DNA of 64,000 bases from positions 42,646 through 106,645 of the forward strand of contig CAVSPU010000009.1 of the NCBI GenBank assembly GCA_963729815.1. Direction: 5' to 3'. Positions 24,869 to 32,634 of the stretch are shown here, piece after piece; positions within the stretch are counted from its first letter, which is position 1; each line of letters starts with the position of its first letter. The stretch is from DAHUXN01 sp963729815. Lineage in GTDB: Bacteria; Acidobacteriota; Terriglobia; Acidiferrales; UBA7541. The translations under genes were made by a program, and so were the position numbers. Below the pieces are notes generated by a model, which had not been told where the DNA came from, did no database searches, and was given only the letters and a program-made list of their open reading frames with translations.

Positions 24869-25462
24869 TTACTGCACTTGCCTCGGCCCAATCCGCAATA
24901 AGTCAATTTCCGTTTTGCCGAAGAGGTTTTTCAACGCCACGAGGCGGACGGCGTCCCGGCTATCGTTCAGGAATGCGACGTCGGTCTGCCCAAATTCAAT
25001 CGGATATTTGCGCCCATTCCATTCCACGCTGTCTTCCGAACCGGGCTCTTGCTGGCGAAAGTCGGCGCCCAGGTGGCTGCGATACCATTCCCGCACCTTA
25101 TCGACAGAATCGGGCGTGATGTATTTCTCCGTGGCAAAACTGAAACTTGCATCATCGCCAGCGGAGAACTGCACGCTTCCTCCTCGCGTGTAAGGCGACA
25201 AAGAAGCTCCAGGATATGCGGGAAGGCCGGTCGAGTGGGTTCCATTCTTCTCCACATCCACTTTCCCGAGCGGCGTCGAGATTTCCATCTGTTCTGCATT
25301 CTCTCTGACGTGAGTCATCCGCACGAGGTATGCGCCGAGGACAATTCCGCCCATGACCAGGATGACGAGCAATCCACCGAGAATGCCAAGAACCCACCAG
25401 ATCGCGTTGTTTTTCACCGGGGGCTGAGGGATCGGTGCTTGTGGTTGGGGCCCTGAAGACAT
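24869..25462 (-). CDS. Membrane-anchored protein of unknown function
   Basis: A 197-aa protein with a Pro/Gln-rich cytoplasmic N-terminus, one transmembrane helix (about residues 22-46, IWWVLGILGGLLVILVMGG) and an outer domain of about 145 residues. That domain includes GLPAYPGASLSPYTRGG and VDKVREWYRSHLGADF, resembling small acidobacterial lipid-facing or surface domains of unknown function. It converges on the DUF1648 gene with 20 nt between stops. Confidence 0.78.
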   Translation of the reverse strand: MSSGPQPQAPIPQPPVKNNAIWWVLGILGGLLVILVMGGIVLGAYLVRMTHVRENAEQMEISTPLGKVDVEKNGTHSTGLPAYPGASLSPYTRGGSVQFSAGDDASFSFATEKYITPDSVDKVREWYRSHLGADFRQQEPGSEDSVEWNGRKYPIEFGQTDVAFLNDSRDAVRLVALKNLFGKTEIDLLRIGPRQVQ

Positions 25463-25588
25463 AAGTCCCCCTTCGGTTCACCTGCCAAATTTCCATACGC
25501 ATGGCCAGCCTAGGATGTTCCCGCAGCCACGCGTAGAGCCTGTCTGAATCGAGATCTTACGCCAAAGCTCTCGCGGCGGTTTTTTCGC

Positions 25589-25714
25589 CTACGCGCGGAG
25601 CATCGTGAAGATCCACACCACGAAGGCAGCGGCGAGCACTACCCCCAGGATGATCAAACGCTTGTTGCGCCGTGCATCGCTCTTCTGATCTGAGGGTCGC
25701 GGAGTCGCAGACAT
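25589..25714 (-). CDS. 41-residue single-pass membrane protein
   Basis: A short gene: ATG at 25714-25712, TAG at 25591-25589, 41 aa. It begins MSATPRPSDQKSDARRNKR and continues with one transmembrane helix (about residues 20-38) ending MLRA. RBS AAGGGAG lies 8-10 nt upstream of the start. The good ribosome-binding site and the positive-inside pattern (RRNKR before the helix) argue that it is a real small protein. Function unknown. Confidence 0.65.
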   Translation of the reverse strand: MSATPRPSDQKSDARRNKRLIILGVVLAAAFVVWIFTMLRA

Positions 25715-25787
25715 GATTCTTGCTCCCTTAAGTTACGCGATTCAGGATGAGCCCCCGTGCAAGTGGGGCTAGTGTAGCGCGACTCCC

Positions 25788-26771
25788 CTAGAAAAAACGA
25801 ACCTTCGCATCGGGCCTCTTGTTCAGATGTACACTATCGATAAAACGCACTTGGCGGTCGTCATAGGTGAGAACCAGCGAATGGGTGCGCACGCCTTCGC
25901 CGAAGAACCGCACACCCCGCAGGATATTGCCTTCCGTAACGCCGGTGCACGCAAAAATGATTTTCTTTCCGGGAGCGAGCTCATCGGTCTTATAAATTTT
26001 CTTCGCATCCGTGACGCCCATTTTCGCCAGCCGCTCGTGTTGCTCGGGCTTCGAGACGACGAGCCTCGCCGTTATTTCGCCATTCAGGCACTTCAACGCC
26101 GCCGCCGTGAGGACACCTTCCGGCGCGCCGCCCGTGCCCATTACGGCGTGGACGCCCGAACCGAGAACCGCCGCTGCGATTCCAGCGGAAAGATCGCCGT
26201 CGCTGATCAGACGGATGCGCGCACCGGCGCTTCGAATGTCGTTGATGAGCTTTTCATGCCGCGGCCGATCCAACACGATGACGACGAGATCTTCCACCAG
26301 CCGGTCGAGACGCCGTGCAATGGCCTTCAAATTATCCTTCACCGGGGCGTCGAGCTCGACCGCGCCACGGCATGTGGGCCCGACGACGATTTTTTCCATG
26401 TAGAGATCGGGAGCGTGAAGTAATCCTCCGGCTTCGCTTGCTGCGAGCACGGTGATGGCGTTTGGTTCGCCGGTGGCGCACAGATTGGTTCCTTCCAGCG
26501 GGTCCACGGCAATATCGACGGCGGGATAGCTGTCCTTGTGCTTCGAGGCCAGGCCAACTTTCTCACCGATGAAAAGCATGGGCGCTTCGTCGCGCTCGCC
26601 TTCGCCGATAACGATCGTGCCGTCCATGCCGACCCTGTCCATTTCGCGCCGCATGGCTTCGACCGCCATCTGATCGGCTTTATGCCGGTCGCCCAGGCCC
26701 ATGGTGTGGGCCGAGGCGATCGCGGCCTGTTCGACGACGCGCAAAAATTCGAGGCTGAGTTTATCTTCCAT
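25788..26771 (-). CDS. glpX: Fructose-1,6-bisphosphatase, class II
   Basis: A 327-aa GlpX-type FBPase that hydrolyses fructose 1,6-bisphosphate in gluconeogenesis. Metal/phosphate residues are visible in VIGEGERDEAPML, VDIAVDPLEGTNLCA (DPLEGT is diagnostic) and GSGVHAVMGTGGAPEGVLTA. Length is normal. GGAG lies 6 nt before ATG. It appears to be transcribed alone. Confidence 0.96.
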   Translation of the reverse strand: MEDKLSLEFLRVVEQAAIASAHTMGLGDRHKADQMAVEAMRREMDRVGMDGTIVIGEGERDEAPMLFIGEKVGLASKHKDSYPAVDIAVDPLEGTNLCATGEPNAITVLAASEAGGLLHAPDLYMEKIVVGPTCRGAVELDAPVKDNLKAIARRLDRLVEDLVVIVLDRPRHEKLINDIRSAGARIRLISDGDLSAGIAAAVLGSGVHAVMGTGGAPEGVLTAAALKCLNGEITARLVVSKPEQHERLAKMGVTDAKKIYKTDELAPGKKIIFACTGVTEGNILRGVRFFGEGVRTHSLVLTYDDRQVRFIDSVHLNKRPDAKVRFF

Positions 26772-26891
26772 ACTGGCTCCATCTGGTTTCTAAGAACCTG
26801 TGAATGCTTTGAGATTCGTCCCCGTCGTCCCCGCGATGCTCGCAGGGCGCAAATGATAAATCAGCTCGGCGCGTGTGCCGCATGGCGCAAA

Positions 26892-28181
26892 TCACCGCAC
26901 TGCCTGGATGGTAGCGTTTACCATTAATGGGTCCTGGAATTCGGTTTGCTCTCCGGCTTTCTTGCCCGCGACGGGCAGCAATCGCGCGGAGAGCGGCTTG
27001 TGCCATTTGTACGCCAGGCTCGCGACATCCTTCAAGATCGGTTCAATCCGCGCTTCGGTCGTATCGCCCGGCATGGGGATCACGTCGAGTCCCGTGCCGC
27101 ACACTGAGGAAAAAAGGAGCAAGGAATCGAGCGACAGACGCCCTTCGCTCCAGCGCCGCGCAATGACGGAATCCTCGAGGACGGGAAGCATCAGACCGGA
27201 GTAGCCGGTGCGCGTGACGGGGATGTTCTTTAGCGCGCGTGTGATGATGGCGACAGCGGCGAGAGTTCCGCTCGAACCCATCGGCTCACCTGTGAAGTTC
27301 TCGATGGCCGCGCCGATGGAAATATCCTTCAGCGGCGCGGGAGAGAGGTCGATGCCCGCATATTTCCAGCCCGTTTCTTCACCAGCGTGCTTGCCGATGG
27401 CTTCAATTTCGCGCGCCCATCTGCCGAGAGAATTCTCAATCGCCAATTGCGCCTTTTGAGGATCGCGCGTGGAGGCAAGAGCGGCCGCGACGACATTGGC
27501 GGACTCCAAGCCGATGGCGAAGGTATGGTTGCCGTTCATTTGATAGGAGGCGGGATAAAAGGGCGTGTTGGCCGGGACCATGGCGATGGCCGCGAAGCGG
27601 AAATTGCCGAGACCGTTCGCGCTACTTGCGCCGAGAAAGTGAATCACGCTCGCGGCGGCGGGAATCGCGTCCCAATGAATGCCGTCATCGGAAGCAATGA
27701 CGATGCTGCCTTCGAGAATTTTCGTGGAGGCGATGATCTGGCCAAGCAGGCGAGCCTCGCGGGGATTGTCGCCTTTATGGAGCATGGCGGGACCAATGGC
27801 GGCGTCGAAGCCATCTTTCGCGGCGAGATCGTCATACTTCTTGAAAAAATCGAGCGCCTGCGAATCGGAGAGATTGCGCGTGTATTCGGGAAAGGGCTGC
27901 GTGGTGATGCGCATCGTTTGCACTTCGAAGCCGGCTTTTTCATAGGCGGCCTTGATTTTTTTCAGGGCAGCCAGCGTTTCGGCGATCTGGGTTTCGTAAT
28001 GCGCCGGCTCGAGTGAGATGAATGCAGTGATAGCGCGAACTTTGGGACGGTTATCGGCTGGAGAAGCGGCGCGGGAAGTTGCGCCCAAGAATATCGAAAA
28101 CACAAACGCGAGTGTGGCTGCGATTCCGCAAGCCGAGGTGCAGCGCCTGGCGCGACTTTTGATAGAAGCGAGGTGGATCAT
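26892..28181 (-). CDS. DUF711 family protein with predicted signal peptide
   Basis: A 429-aa protein of the DUF711/UPF0210-like family. An N-terminal hydrophobic segment (IAATLAFVFSIFLGA) followed by SRAAS looks like a signal peptide, unusual because most family members are cytosolic. The body shows VRAITAFISLEPAHYETQI, AAIGPAMLHKGDNPREARL, NGLGNFRFAAIAMV, GVDLSPAP-like GIDLSPAPLKDISIGAA and SSVCGTGLDVIPMPGDT. Biochemical function of the family is not established. The start overlaps the stop of the acyl-CoA dehydrogenase gene (4 nt), so the two are one transcription unit. Confidence 0.85.
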   Translation of the reverse strand: MIHLASIKSRARRCTSACGIAATLAFVFSIFLGATSRAASPADNRPKVRAITAFISLEPAHYETQIAETLAALKKIKAAYEKAGFEVQTMRITTQPFPEYTRNLSDSQALDFFKKYDDLAAKDGFDAAIGPAMLHKGDNPREARLLGQIIASTKILEGSIVIASDDGIHWDAIPAAASVIHFLGASSANGLGNFRFAAIAMVPANTPFYPASYQMNGNHTFAIGLESANVVAAALASTRDPQKAQLAIENSLGRWAREIEAIGKHAGEETGWKYAGIDLSPAPLKDISIGAAIENFTGEPMGSSGTLAAVAIITRALKNIPVTRTGYSGLMLPVLEDSVIARRWSEGRLSLDSLLLFSSVCGTGLDVIPMPGDTTEARIEPILKDVASLAYKWHKPLSARLLPVAGKKAGEQTEFQDPLMVNATIQAVR

Positions 28182-29350
28182 TCGAACGCCGCGATTCCGG
28201 TGATGCGCTCACCGATGATTAATTTGTGAATGTCGTTGGTGCCTTCGTAGGTGTAGACGGATTCGAGGTTGGTCATGTGGCGCATGATGCAGTAGTCGTC
28301 GACGATGCCGTTAGCGCCGAGAATTTCGCGGGCCTTGCGGGCAGTCTCCAGTGCGATGGAGACATTGTTCATCTTCATCATGGAAATGTGCGAGGGATGC
28401 ACGCGGCCCTGATCTTTCAAGCGGCCGACTTGCAGGGCGAGAAACTGCGCCTTGGTGATTTCGGTGATCATCCAAACGAGTTTTTCCTGCACAAGCTGAT
28501 GCGAAGCGATGGGCTTGTTGCCAAACTGTTTGCGCTCCTTCGCGTAGTGCAATGCGGTGTCGTAGCAGGCCATGGCCGCGCCGATGCCGCCCCAACCGAT
28601 TCCGTAGCGGGCCTGATTGAGGCAGGAGAGCGGGCCGCGCAAGCCTTCGACGGCCGGCAGGACGTTTTCCGCGGGGATTTTGCAATCGGACATCGAGAGA
28701 CCCGAAGTGGTGGAGGCGCGGAGCGACCATTTGCCGTGGACATCCCAGGACTTGAATCCCGGCGTGTCTTTTTCCACGAGAAAGCCGCGAATTTTTTCGT
28801 CTTCGCATTTCGCCCAGATGACGGCGACGGCGGAAAGCGAACCATTGGTGATCCACATTTTCTCGCCGTTGAGGATGTAGCTGTCGCCTTTGCGAACGGC
28901 GCGCGTGAGCATCCCGCCGGGATTGGAGCCAAACTGCGGCTCGGTGAGGCCGAAGCAGCCGATGGCTTTGCCGGAGGCCAATTGCGGGAGCCATTTGTCT
29001 TTTTGAGCGTCGGAGCCAAAGGCGTAGATGGGATACATGACGAGCGAAGATTGCACGGAAGCGAAACTGCGCAGGCCGGAATCGCCGCGCTCGAGCTCCT
29101 GCATGACGAGGCCGTATTCGACATTGGACATTCCCGCGCAGCCGTAGCCTTTGAGATTCGCGCCGAAAAAGCCGAGTTCCGCAATGGTGGGAACAAGCTG
29201 CATGGGGAATTTGGCGTCGCGGTTGTACTGCTCGATGATGGGAAGCACTTCGTCGTCGACGAATTTGCGCGCGGTCTGGCGGGCGAGTTTTTCCTCGTCG
29301 GTGAGGAGGGAATCGAAGTCGAGAAAATCGACTCCGGAAAATGCGGGCAT
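28178..29350 (-). CDS. Acyl-CoA dehydrogenase, glutaryl-CoA dehydrogenase-like
   Basis: A 390-aa FAD-dependent acyl-CoA dehydrogenase starting at ATG 29350 (MPAFSGVDFLDFDSLL), behind AAAGGAGAAG. Longer in-frame starts upstream lack such a site. Hallmarks: FFGANLKGYGCAGMSNVEYG, CFGLTEPQFGSNPGGM, KMWITNGSLSAVAVIWAK, and the C-terminal RHMTNLESVYTYEGTND with the catalytic glutamate in YEGT. The SVYTYEGTNDIH region and length fit glutaryl-CoA dehydrogenase (lysine/tryptophan degradation), but substrate cannot be fixed from sequence alone. Confidence 0.92.
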   Translation of the reverse strand: MPAFSGVDFLDFDSLLTDEEKLARQTARKFVDDEVLPIIEQYNRDAKFPMQLVPTIAELGFFGANLKGYGCAGMSNVEYGLVMQELERGDSGLRSFASVQSSLVMYPIYAFGSDAQKDKWLPQLASGKAIGCFGLTEPQFGSNPGGMLTRAVRKGDSYILNGEKMWITNGSLSAVAVIWAKCEDEKIRGFLVEKDTPGFKSWDVHGKWSLRASTTSGLSMSDCKIPAENVLPAVEGLRGPLSCLNQARYGIGWGGIGAAMACYDTALHYAKERKQFGNKPIASHQLVQEKLVWMITEITKAQFLALQVGRLKDQGRVHPSHISMMKMNNVSIALETARKAREILGANGIVDDYCIMRHMTNLESVYTYEGTNDIHKLIIGERITGIAAFE

Positions 29351-29495
29351 ACGACTTCTCCTTTGGCTTGGAAACGAGCGGACAAGCATAGCATCCCCGG
29401 CGGCTGCGGGGAATGGCGGGCGAGGCGCGGCATCGAGTTTCTGAGCTGGAGAGACGGGTGTCCGATTTCGCAAAGTTTTCCGAAAAACCGAAAGA

Positions 29496-29578
29496 ATAAG
29501 CGATTAGAAAAGGGTCCGAGTGTTTGTTTTGTGCGAGTTAGGGTCAGTTCTAATTCTTCATAGGATAAGCGATTAGAA
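29496..29578. repeat. 14-bp direct repeat upstream of the acyl-CoA dehydrogenase
   Basis: ATAAGCGATTAGAA occurs at 29496-29509 and again at 29565-29578, 69 bp apart in the same orientation. The second copy continues into AATCGCGATT, a 10-bp palindrome. Two regulator sites or a remnant of a small duplication are possible. Confidence 0.6.
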
Positions 29579-29701
29579 TCGCGATTTTGAGGGCAAATTC
29601 CGCAATCGGACAGTGAAGAGAGGACTAGGCGGCGAAAGGCCACCGGGAGCCTCGGGGATCGGGTTGAGCGGCGAAAGTGAAGGAGCTAACCATACGTGGG
29701 A

Positions 29702-29730
29702 TCTATAACACATGTTAACCGAGTTGTCAA
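29702..29730 (-). promoter_or_regulatory. Near-consensus sigma-70 promoter, minus strand
   Basis: On the minus strand TTGACA (29730-29725), 17 bp, TATAGA (29707-29702). It points towards the acyl-CoA dehydrogenase/DUF711 genes, 350 nt upstream of their start. Confidence 0.65.
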
Positions 29731-29812
29731 CAGTAATTTACGGGAATTCTATGTTTAACTCCCTGTAGGCGTGGACACACTTTGCGAGACGTGGAAACAT
29801 GGCGCTACTGAC

Positions 29813-29841
29813 TTGACGCAGCCTACCAATGGCAGTAATAT
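29813..29841 (+). promoter_or_regulatory. Near-consensus sigma-70 promoter, plus strand
   Basis: TTGACG (29813-29818), 17 bp, TAATAT (29836-29841), followed by a leader of about 45 nt to ATG 29893. The repeat AAGTACAAGAAGTAC lies downstream of the -10 and could be an operator. Confidence 0.6.
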
Positions 29842-29892
29842 CAACTTATTGTTGTTGTCAAGTACAAGAAGTACGTCTGACGGACTGACAGA

Positions 29893-30132
29893 ATGGCCCA
29901 CACCGCCGATCTACCGAGAGACAAACAAAAGTTGCAAGCGCCCGCTGACAGGCTCCTTGCTATCTTCGAGCGGGACATGGCTAAGTATCCCGCCGACGAA
30001 CAGGCCCGAAAATGGGACGCTCTTGAGCAATACGTCAGCCACGCCGCGACTGAAATTCCCTCCAAGCGGAGAGGGCTGCTAGCCACTCTACGGAACCTTC
30101 TGCGATCCCTTGCAAGCGCAACGCGCCGATAA
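29893..30132 (+). CDS. Small hypothetical protein
   Basis: A 79-aa reading frame downstream of a good promoter. It is hydrophilic and mostly helical in appearance (ADRLLAIFERDMAKYPADEQ, then ALEQYVSHAATEIPSKRR) and ends in an Arg-rich tail. No motif is recognised. No strong Shine-Dalgarno precedes the ATG. Its 3' end overlaps a minus-strand reading frame (30035-30244) by 98 bp, so at most one may be real, or they may be convergent genes. Confidence 0.42.
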   Translation: MAHTADLPRDKQKLQAPADRLLAIFERDMAKYPADEQARKWDALEQYVSHAATEIPSKRRGLLATLRNLLRSLASATRR

Positions 30133-30244
30133 ATAATTCTTGCGTCGGCAAGTTCAACAAACCACGCATCAGTTTCTCTTTGCGCCTTTGCTCCTCAATC
30201 GCGGCTGTTTTAGCGGGCGGACGCCATCCCAATTCGTCTGTCAT
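30035..30244 (-). CDS. Small hypothetical protein, possible partner of the RHH gene
   Basis: A 69-aa reading frame (MTDELGWRPPAKTAAIEEQR start) with amphipathic helices and several Trp. It lies 102 nt downstream of the ribbon-helix-helix gene on the same strand and could be its operon partner. No ribosome-binding site is clear, and the frame overlaps the plus-strand candidate gene at 29893-30132. Function unknown. Confidence 0.35.
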   Translation of the reverse strand: MTDELGWRPPAKTAAIEEQRRKEKLMRGLLNLPTQELFIGALRLQGIAEGSVEWLAALSAWREFQSRRG

Positions 30245-30346
30245 GGGGCTGAGAGATTACCATACCAGTACGTCCCTTGTCATAAAACGCAGCGCATGCA
30301 AAGAGCGCGGCGACTGCCGCGATTTCCAGGTTTGAATTCTGCCGCG

Positions 30347-30520
30347 CTAGATTGCGGCATTCAGCGTCCTTCGAATCCACTCGGAAACGGTCTGCTTTTT
30401 GGCTTTGGCGTGCGCTTCTATGGCTCGCAGCTCCTCGCCAGTAACACGGACGCGCAGCATGCCCGCTTTGGCATGTCCCTTTGGCAGCGGGGGCCTTCCG
30501 GCCTTACGCTTCTGCTTCAT
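30347..30520 (-). CDS. Ribbon-helix-helix (Arc/MetJ-like) DNA-binding protein
   Basis: A 57-aa protein starting at ATG 30520 (weak AGG upstream). A basic N-terminus (KQKRKAGRPPLPKGH) precedes a ribbon strand MLRVRVTGEELRAIEAHAK and a second helix KKQTVSEWIRRTLNAAI, a typical RHH pattern seen in antitoxins, plasmid copy-control and mobilisation regulators. A longer in-frame TTG start at 30574 would lie upstream of the predicted transcription start and is unlikely. A divergent promoter with mirror-symmetric operator arms lies just upstream, suggesting autoregulation. Confidence 0.7.
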   Translation of the reverse strand: MKQKRKAGRPPLPKGHAKAGMLRVRVTGEELRAIEAHAKAKKQTVSEWIRRTLNAAI

Positions 30521-30576
30521 TGACCTGCTTGTCTGTGCTGGGTAGGTTCGGCATAGCTGTTCTCCCTGTGCCAATT

Positions 30577-30626
30577 ACTGTACCCCAATAATTAGTGCTT
30601 GTCAAGAGATATTCTTGTGGTACAGT
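30577..30626. promoter_or_regulatory. Mirror-symmetric divergent promoters with operator arms
   Basis: Minus strand: TTGACA (30605-30600), 17 bp, TACAGT (30582-30577), driving the RHH gene. Plus strand: TTGTCA (30599-30604), 16 bp, TACAGT (30621-30626), driving the membrane protein. The -35 boxes overlap. An inverted repeat, ACTGTACC (30577-30584) and GGTACAGT (30619-30626), covers both -10 boxes. A 12-bp palindrome AGTATTAATACT (30624-30635) follows up to the ATG. One dimeric regulator bound at both arms could shut both promoters. Confidence 0.7.
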
Positions 30627-30635
30627 ATTAATACT

Positions 30636-31400
30636 ATGAGAGCAAGTACCATCGGGTTCATTTGGATTGTTTTGATTGCAGGCTATCATGGCAATCAGAA
30701 AAGCTCCGAGGCCAGCACAATTCAGGCCGCAAGCCAGCACGCCCCACCAGAAACCGCAAAAGGCCCTGCGAAAGCTAACGCGGCCTCCAAAAAACAAGAG
30801 AACGCAGCCTATGAAGAGACACGCGATTACCTGAAGAGGGGTTTCGGGCCAGAATACTTCGCCGCTTGGGTTTTGGTTATTGCAGCCGGGATTGGATTAT
30901 ACGTCACTTGGCGTACCGCTAAGGCCGCTCTCTTGAACGCCCAAGCGGTAATCAATAGCGAGCGAGCTTGGATTGAAATTGATTTGGGGGAGCCAGGGCC
31001 GGAAGAGTTGGATGGAAACGGAGACGATTACGCTCGGTATTCGATACAAATTGAAAATAGAGGAAGAACCGTCGCCCGTATTGAAAGCTGCCAAATTGGA
31101 TCGAAGAGTTTCGGCGGTGAGATTAGTCTTGAGAAGATAGGCTATAGACCATTGCGTGTCTTTTCGCTGCTCGGTAGTAATCAGCGTCGCTCCGTTGGAA
31201 ACATTACATTTTGTGATGAATTCTCCGACGATGATTGGGACGCCATCCAAAGCGGAATCAAAAGCGCGGTTGTACGCGTGATCGTGAGATATCGGGACGC
31301 TGTTGACATTTCCAAGACACGAGAAACTTCCGTTCTGTTTACTTGGGATCCTCGGAACGAGCACCCGGAACGAATGCCCGCTTTCGACGAATACAAATAA
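30636..31400 (+). CDS. Membrane protein of unknown function
   Basis: About 254 aa from ATG 30636 (MRASTIGFIWIVLIAG). A first hydrophobic segment may be a signal or TM helix; a second TM helix (YFAAWVLVIAAGIGLYVTW) precedes a heptad-like stretch RTAKAALLNAQAVINSERAW. The remaining 150 or so residues form a beta-rich domain with SIQIENRGRTVARIES. Similar single-TM proteins recur in soil bacterial genomes without known function. The predicted transcription start is within 3 nt of the ATG, so the message may be leaderless; no Shine-Dalgarno is present. AT-richer than neighbours. Confidence 0.7.
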   Translation: MRASTIGFIWIVLIAGYHGNQKSSEASTIQAASQHAPPETAKGPAKANAASKKQENAAYEETRDYLKRGFGPEYFAAWVLVIAAGIGLYVTWRTAKAALLNAQAVINSERAWIEIDLGEPGPEELDGNGDDYARYSIQIENRGRTVARIESCQIGSKSFGGEISLEKIGYRPLRVFSLLGSNQRRSVGNITFCDEFSDDDWDAIQSGIKSAVVRVIVRYRDAVDISKTRETSVLFTWDPRNEHPERMPAFDEYK

Positions 31401-31454
31401 GCCTAACAGCACCGAAAAAAGCAAATTAGGACACTACCCGGATTTGAGGGGCGG

Positions 31455-31483
31455 TTGACGAGGCAGAGGAGGGATGCGATAAT
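31455..31483 (+). promoter_or_regulatory. Promoter of the ATP synthase operon
   Basis: TTGACG (31455-31460), 17 bp, GATAAT (31478-31483), about 100 nt upstream of the first atp gene. The match to both boxes is close and no gene intervenes. Confidence 0.7.
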
Positions 31484-31585
31484 TGCTGGCTCTGTGGTGA
31501 GTGAAACGTGTGTCTGATGGCGGCGACGAGCTGCCGATTGCAGAGAAAATCCAGGGAGGCGATGCGGCGTTCGCGATAGTGTGCG

Positions 31586-32047
31586 ATGCAGATCCTGAAA
31601 CAGCTCGAAGCGCTGTTCCTCAAGTCGATCCCGACGATTATTTTGTTTCTTCTTTTCTATTGGTTCCTGCGCGCGAATTTCTTCAGGCCCCTGGAGCGGA
31701 CGTTAGCGGAACGCAACGCGCGGATCAGCCAGGCGCGCAAGGACGCCGAAGCCGTTCAGGCAGCGGCAAAAGACAAGACGCAAGCTTACGAAGAGGCGCT
31801 GCGAAAAGCGCGGGCCGGCGTGTTTGCCGAGCAGGAAGCGGTGCGCCAGGCGGCGCTGGAGGAGCGCGCGAAAGTGCTGCGGGCGGCACGGAGCGTGGCG
31901 CAGGAGGCCGTGCGCAAAGAGAAAGAGCGCATTGCGCGGGAGTTCGAGGCCGCACGGAAGCAGCTCGAAAGCGAAAGCGGCGTGATGGCGGGGCAAATCG
32001 CGAAGGCGATTCTCGAGCGGCGCCCGCCGATGAGAGACGCGCGATGA
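31586..32047 (+). CDS. atpF: F-type ATP synthase subunit b'
   Basis: A 153-aa b-type stalk subunit. One N-terminal membrane helix (TIILFLLFYWFLRANFF) is followed by a long charged coiled coil (RISQARKDAEAVQAAAKDK and on) that links F0 to F1. It is the first of two tandem b-type genes, as in bacteria that use a b/b' heterodimer. Which of the two is b and which b' is not certain. Its stop overlaps the next start (ATGA). No clear ribosome-binding site. Confidence 0.9.
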   Translation: MQILKQLEALFLKSIPTIILFLLFYWFLRANFFRPLERTLAERNARISQARKDAEAVQAAAKDKTQAYEEALRKARAGVFAEQEAVRQAALEERAKVLRAARSVAQEAVRKEKERIAREFEAARKQLESESGVMAGQIAKAILERRPPMRDAR

Positions 32048-32634
32048 TGCGGCGAATGGGACGCTTTGCGGCGTCGGTGGGCGCGACGGCGTTTGCGGCG
32101 ATGCTGTTTGCGGCGCCCGTATTGGCGCAGACGAACCCGGCGGAAGAGGCCGACACGACGACGGGCTGGGTCTACCGCTGGATCAATTTTGGGATTTTCG
32201 CCGCACTGCTTGTTTGGGCGTTTGCGAAGAAGACGCCGCCTATGTTCCGGCGCCGGCGGGAGGCGATCGGAGCGGCGATCGCGGAGAGTACGCGGGCACG
32301 CGAAGAGGCCGAACGGCAACAGCACGAAGCCGACGCGAAGATGGCGACGCTGGACAAGCAAGTCGAGGAGCTTCGCGGGCGGGCGAAGAAAGAGAGCGCG
32401 GCGGAAGTGGAGCGCATTCGCGTGCTGGCTCAGGAAGAAGCGAAGCGCATCGACCTGGCGGAGCAAATGGAAATTCGCGCGGCTGAACGCGCCGCACAGC
32501 TTGAATTGAAGACGATTGCGGCGCGCATGGCGGTGGAACGCGCGGAAACGCTCTTGCGGCAGCAGATGACGCCGCAAACCGAAGCGGGGCTGTTCAGCGG
32601 CTTTGTCGCCGACTTGCAGGGGAGCGCGAATTGA
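32044..32634 (+). CDS. atpF: F-type ATP synthase subunit b with signal-like N-terminal extension
   Basis: About 196 aa from ATG 32044 (overlaps the preceding stop). The first 30 residues resemble a signal peptide (ATAFAAMLFAAPVLAQ); then a membrane helix WINFGIFAALLVWAFAKK and a long Glu/Arg/Ala coiled coil typical of b subunits. Such extended b subunits occur in acidobacteria and deltaproteobacteria. The stop TGA overlaps the TTG start of atpH. A much longer open frame back to 31501 in this phase overlaps the upstream gene and is not real. Confidence 0.9.
   Translation: MMRRMGRFAASVGATAFAAMLFAAPVLAQTNPAEEADTTTGWVYRWINFGIFAALLVWAFAKKTPPMFRRRREAIGAAIAESTRAREEAERQQHEADAKMATLDKQVEELRGRAKKESAAEVERIRVLAQEEAKRIDLAEQMEIRAAERAAQLELKTIAARMAVERAETLLRQQMTPQTEAGLFSGFVADLQGSAN

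Larger units (their letters stand above)
29351..29892. other. 542-bp non-coding region with opposing promoters
   Basis: No convincing gene is seen here. The left part would be a long 5' leader (about 345 nt) of the acyl-CoA dehydrogenase mRNA if transcription starts at the minus-strand promoter near 29702-29730. It contains the 14-bp direct repeat. The right part holds a plus-strand promoter and short GTAC repeats (AAGTACAAGAAGTAC, 29859-29873). Base composition becomes AT-richer from about 29490 onward. Confidence 0.6.

Noticed and set aside
31501..32043. In-frame upstream extension of the second b-subunit gene
   Set aside because: It overlaps the first b-subunit gene and has no ribosome site; the ATGA overlap at 32044 gives the usual start.
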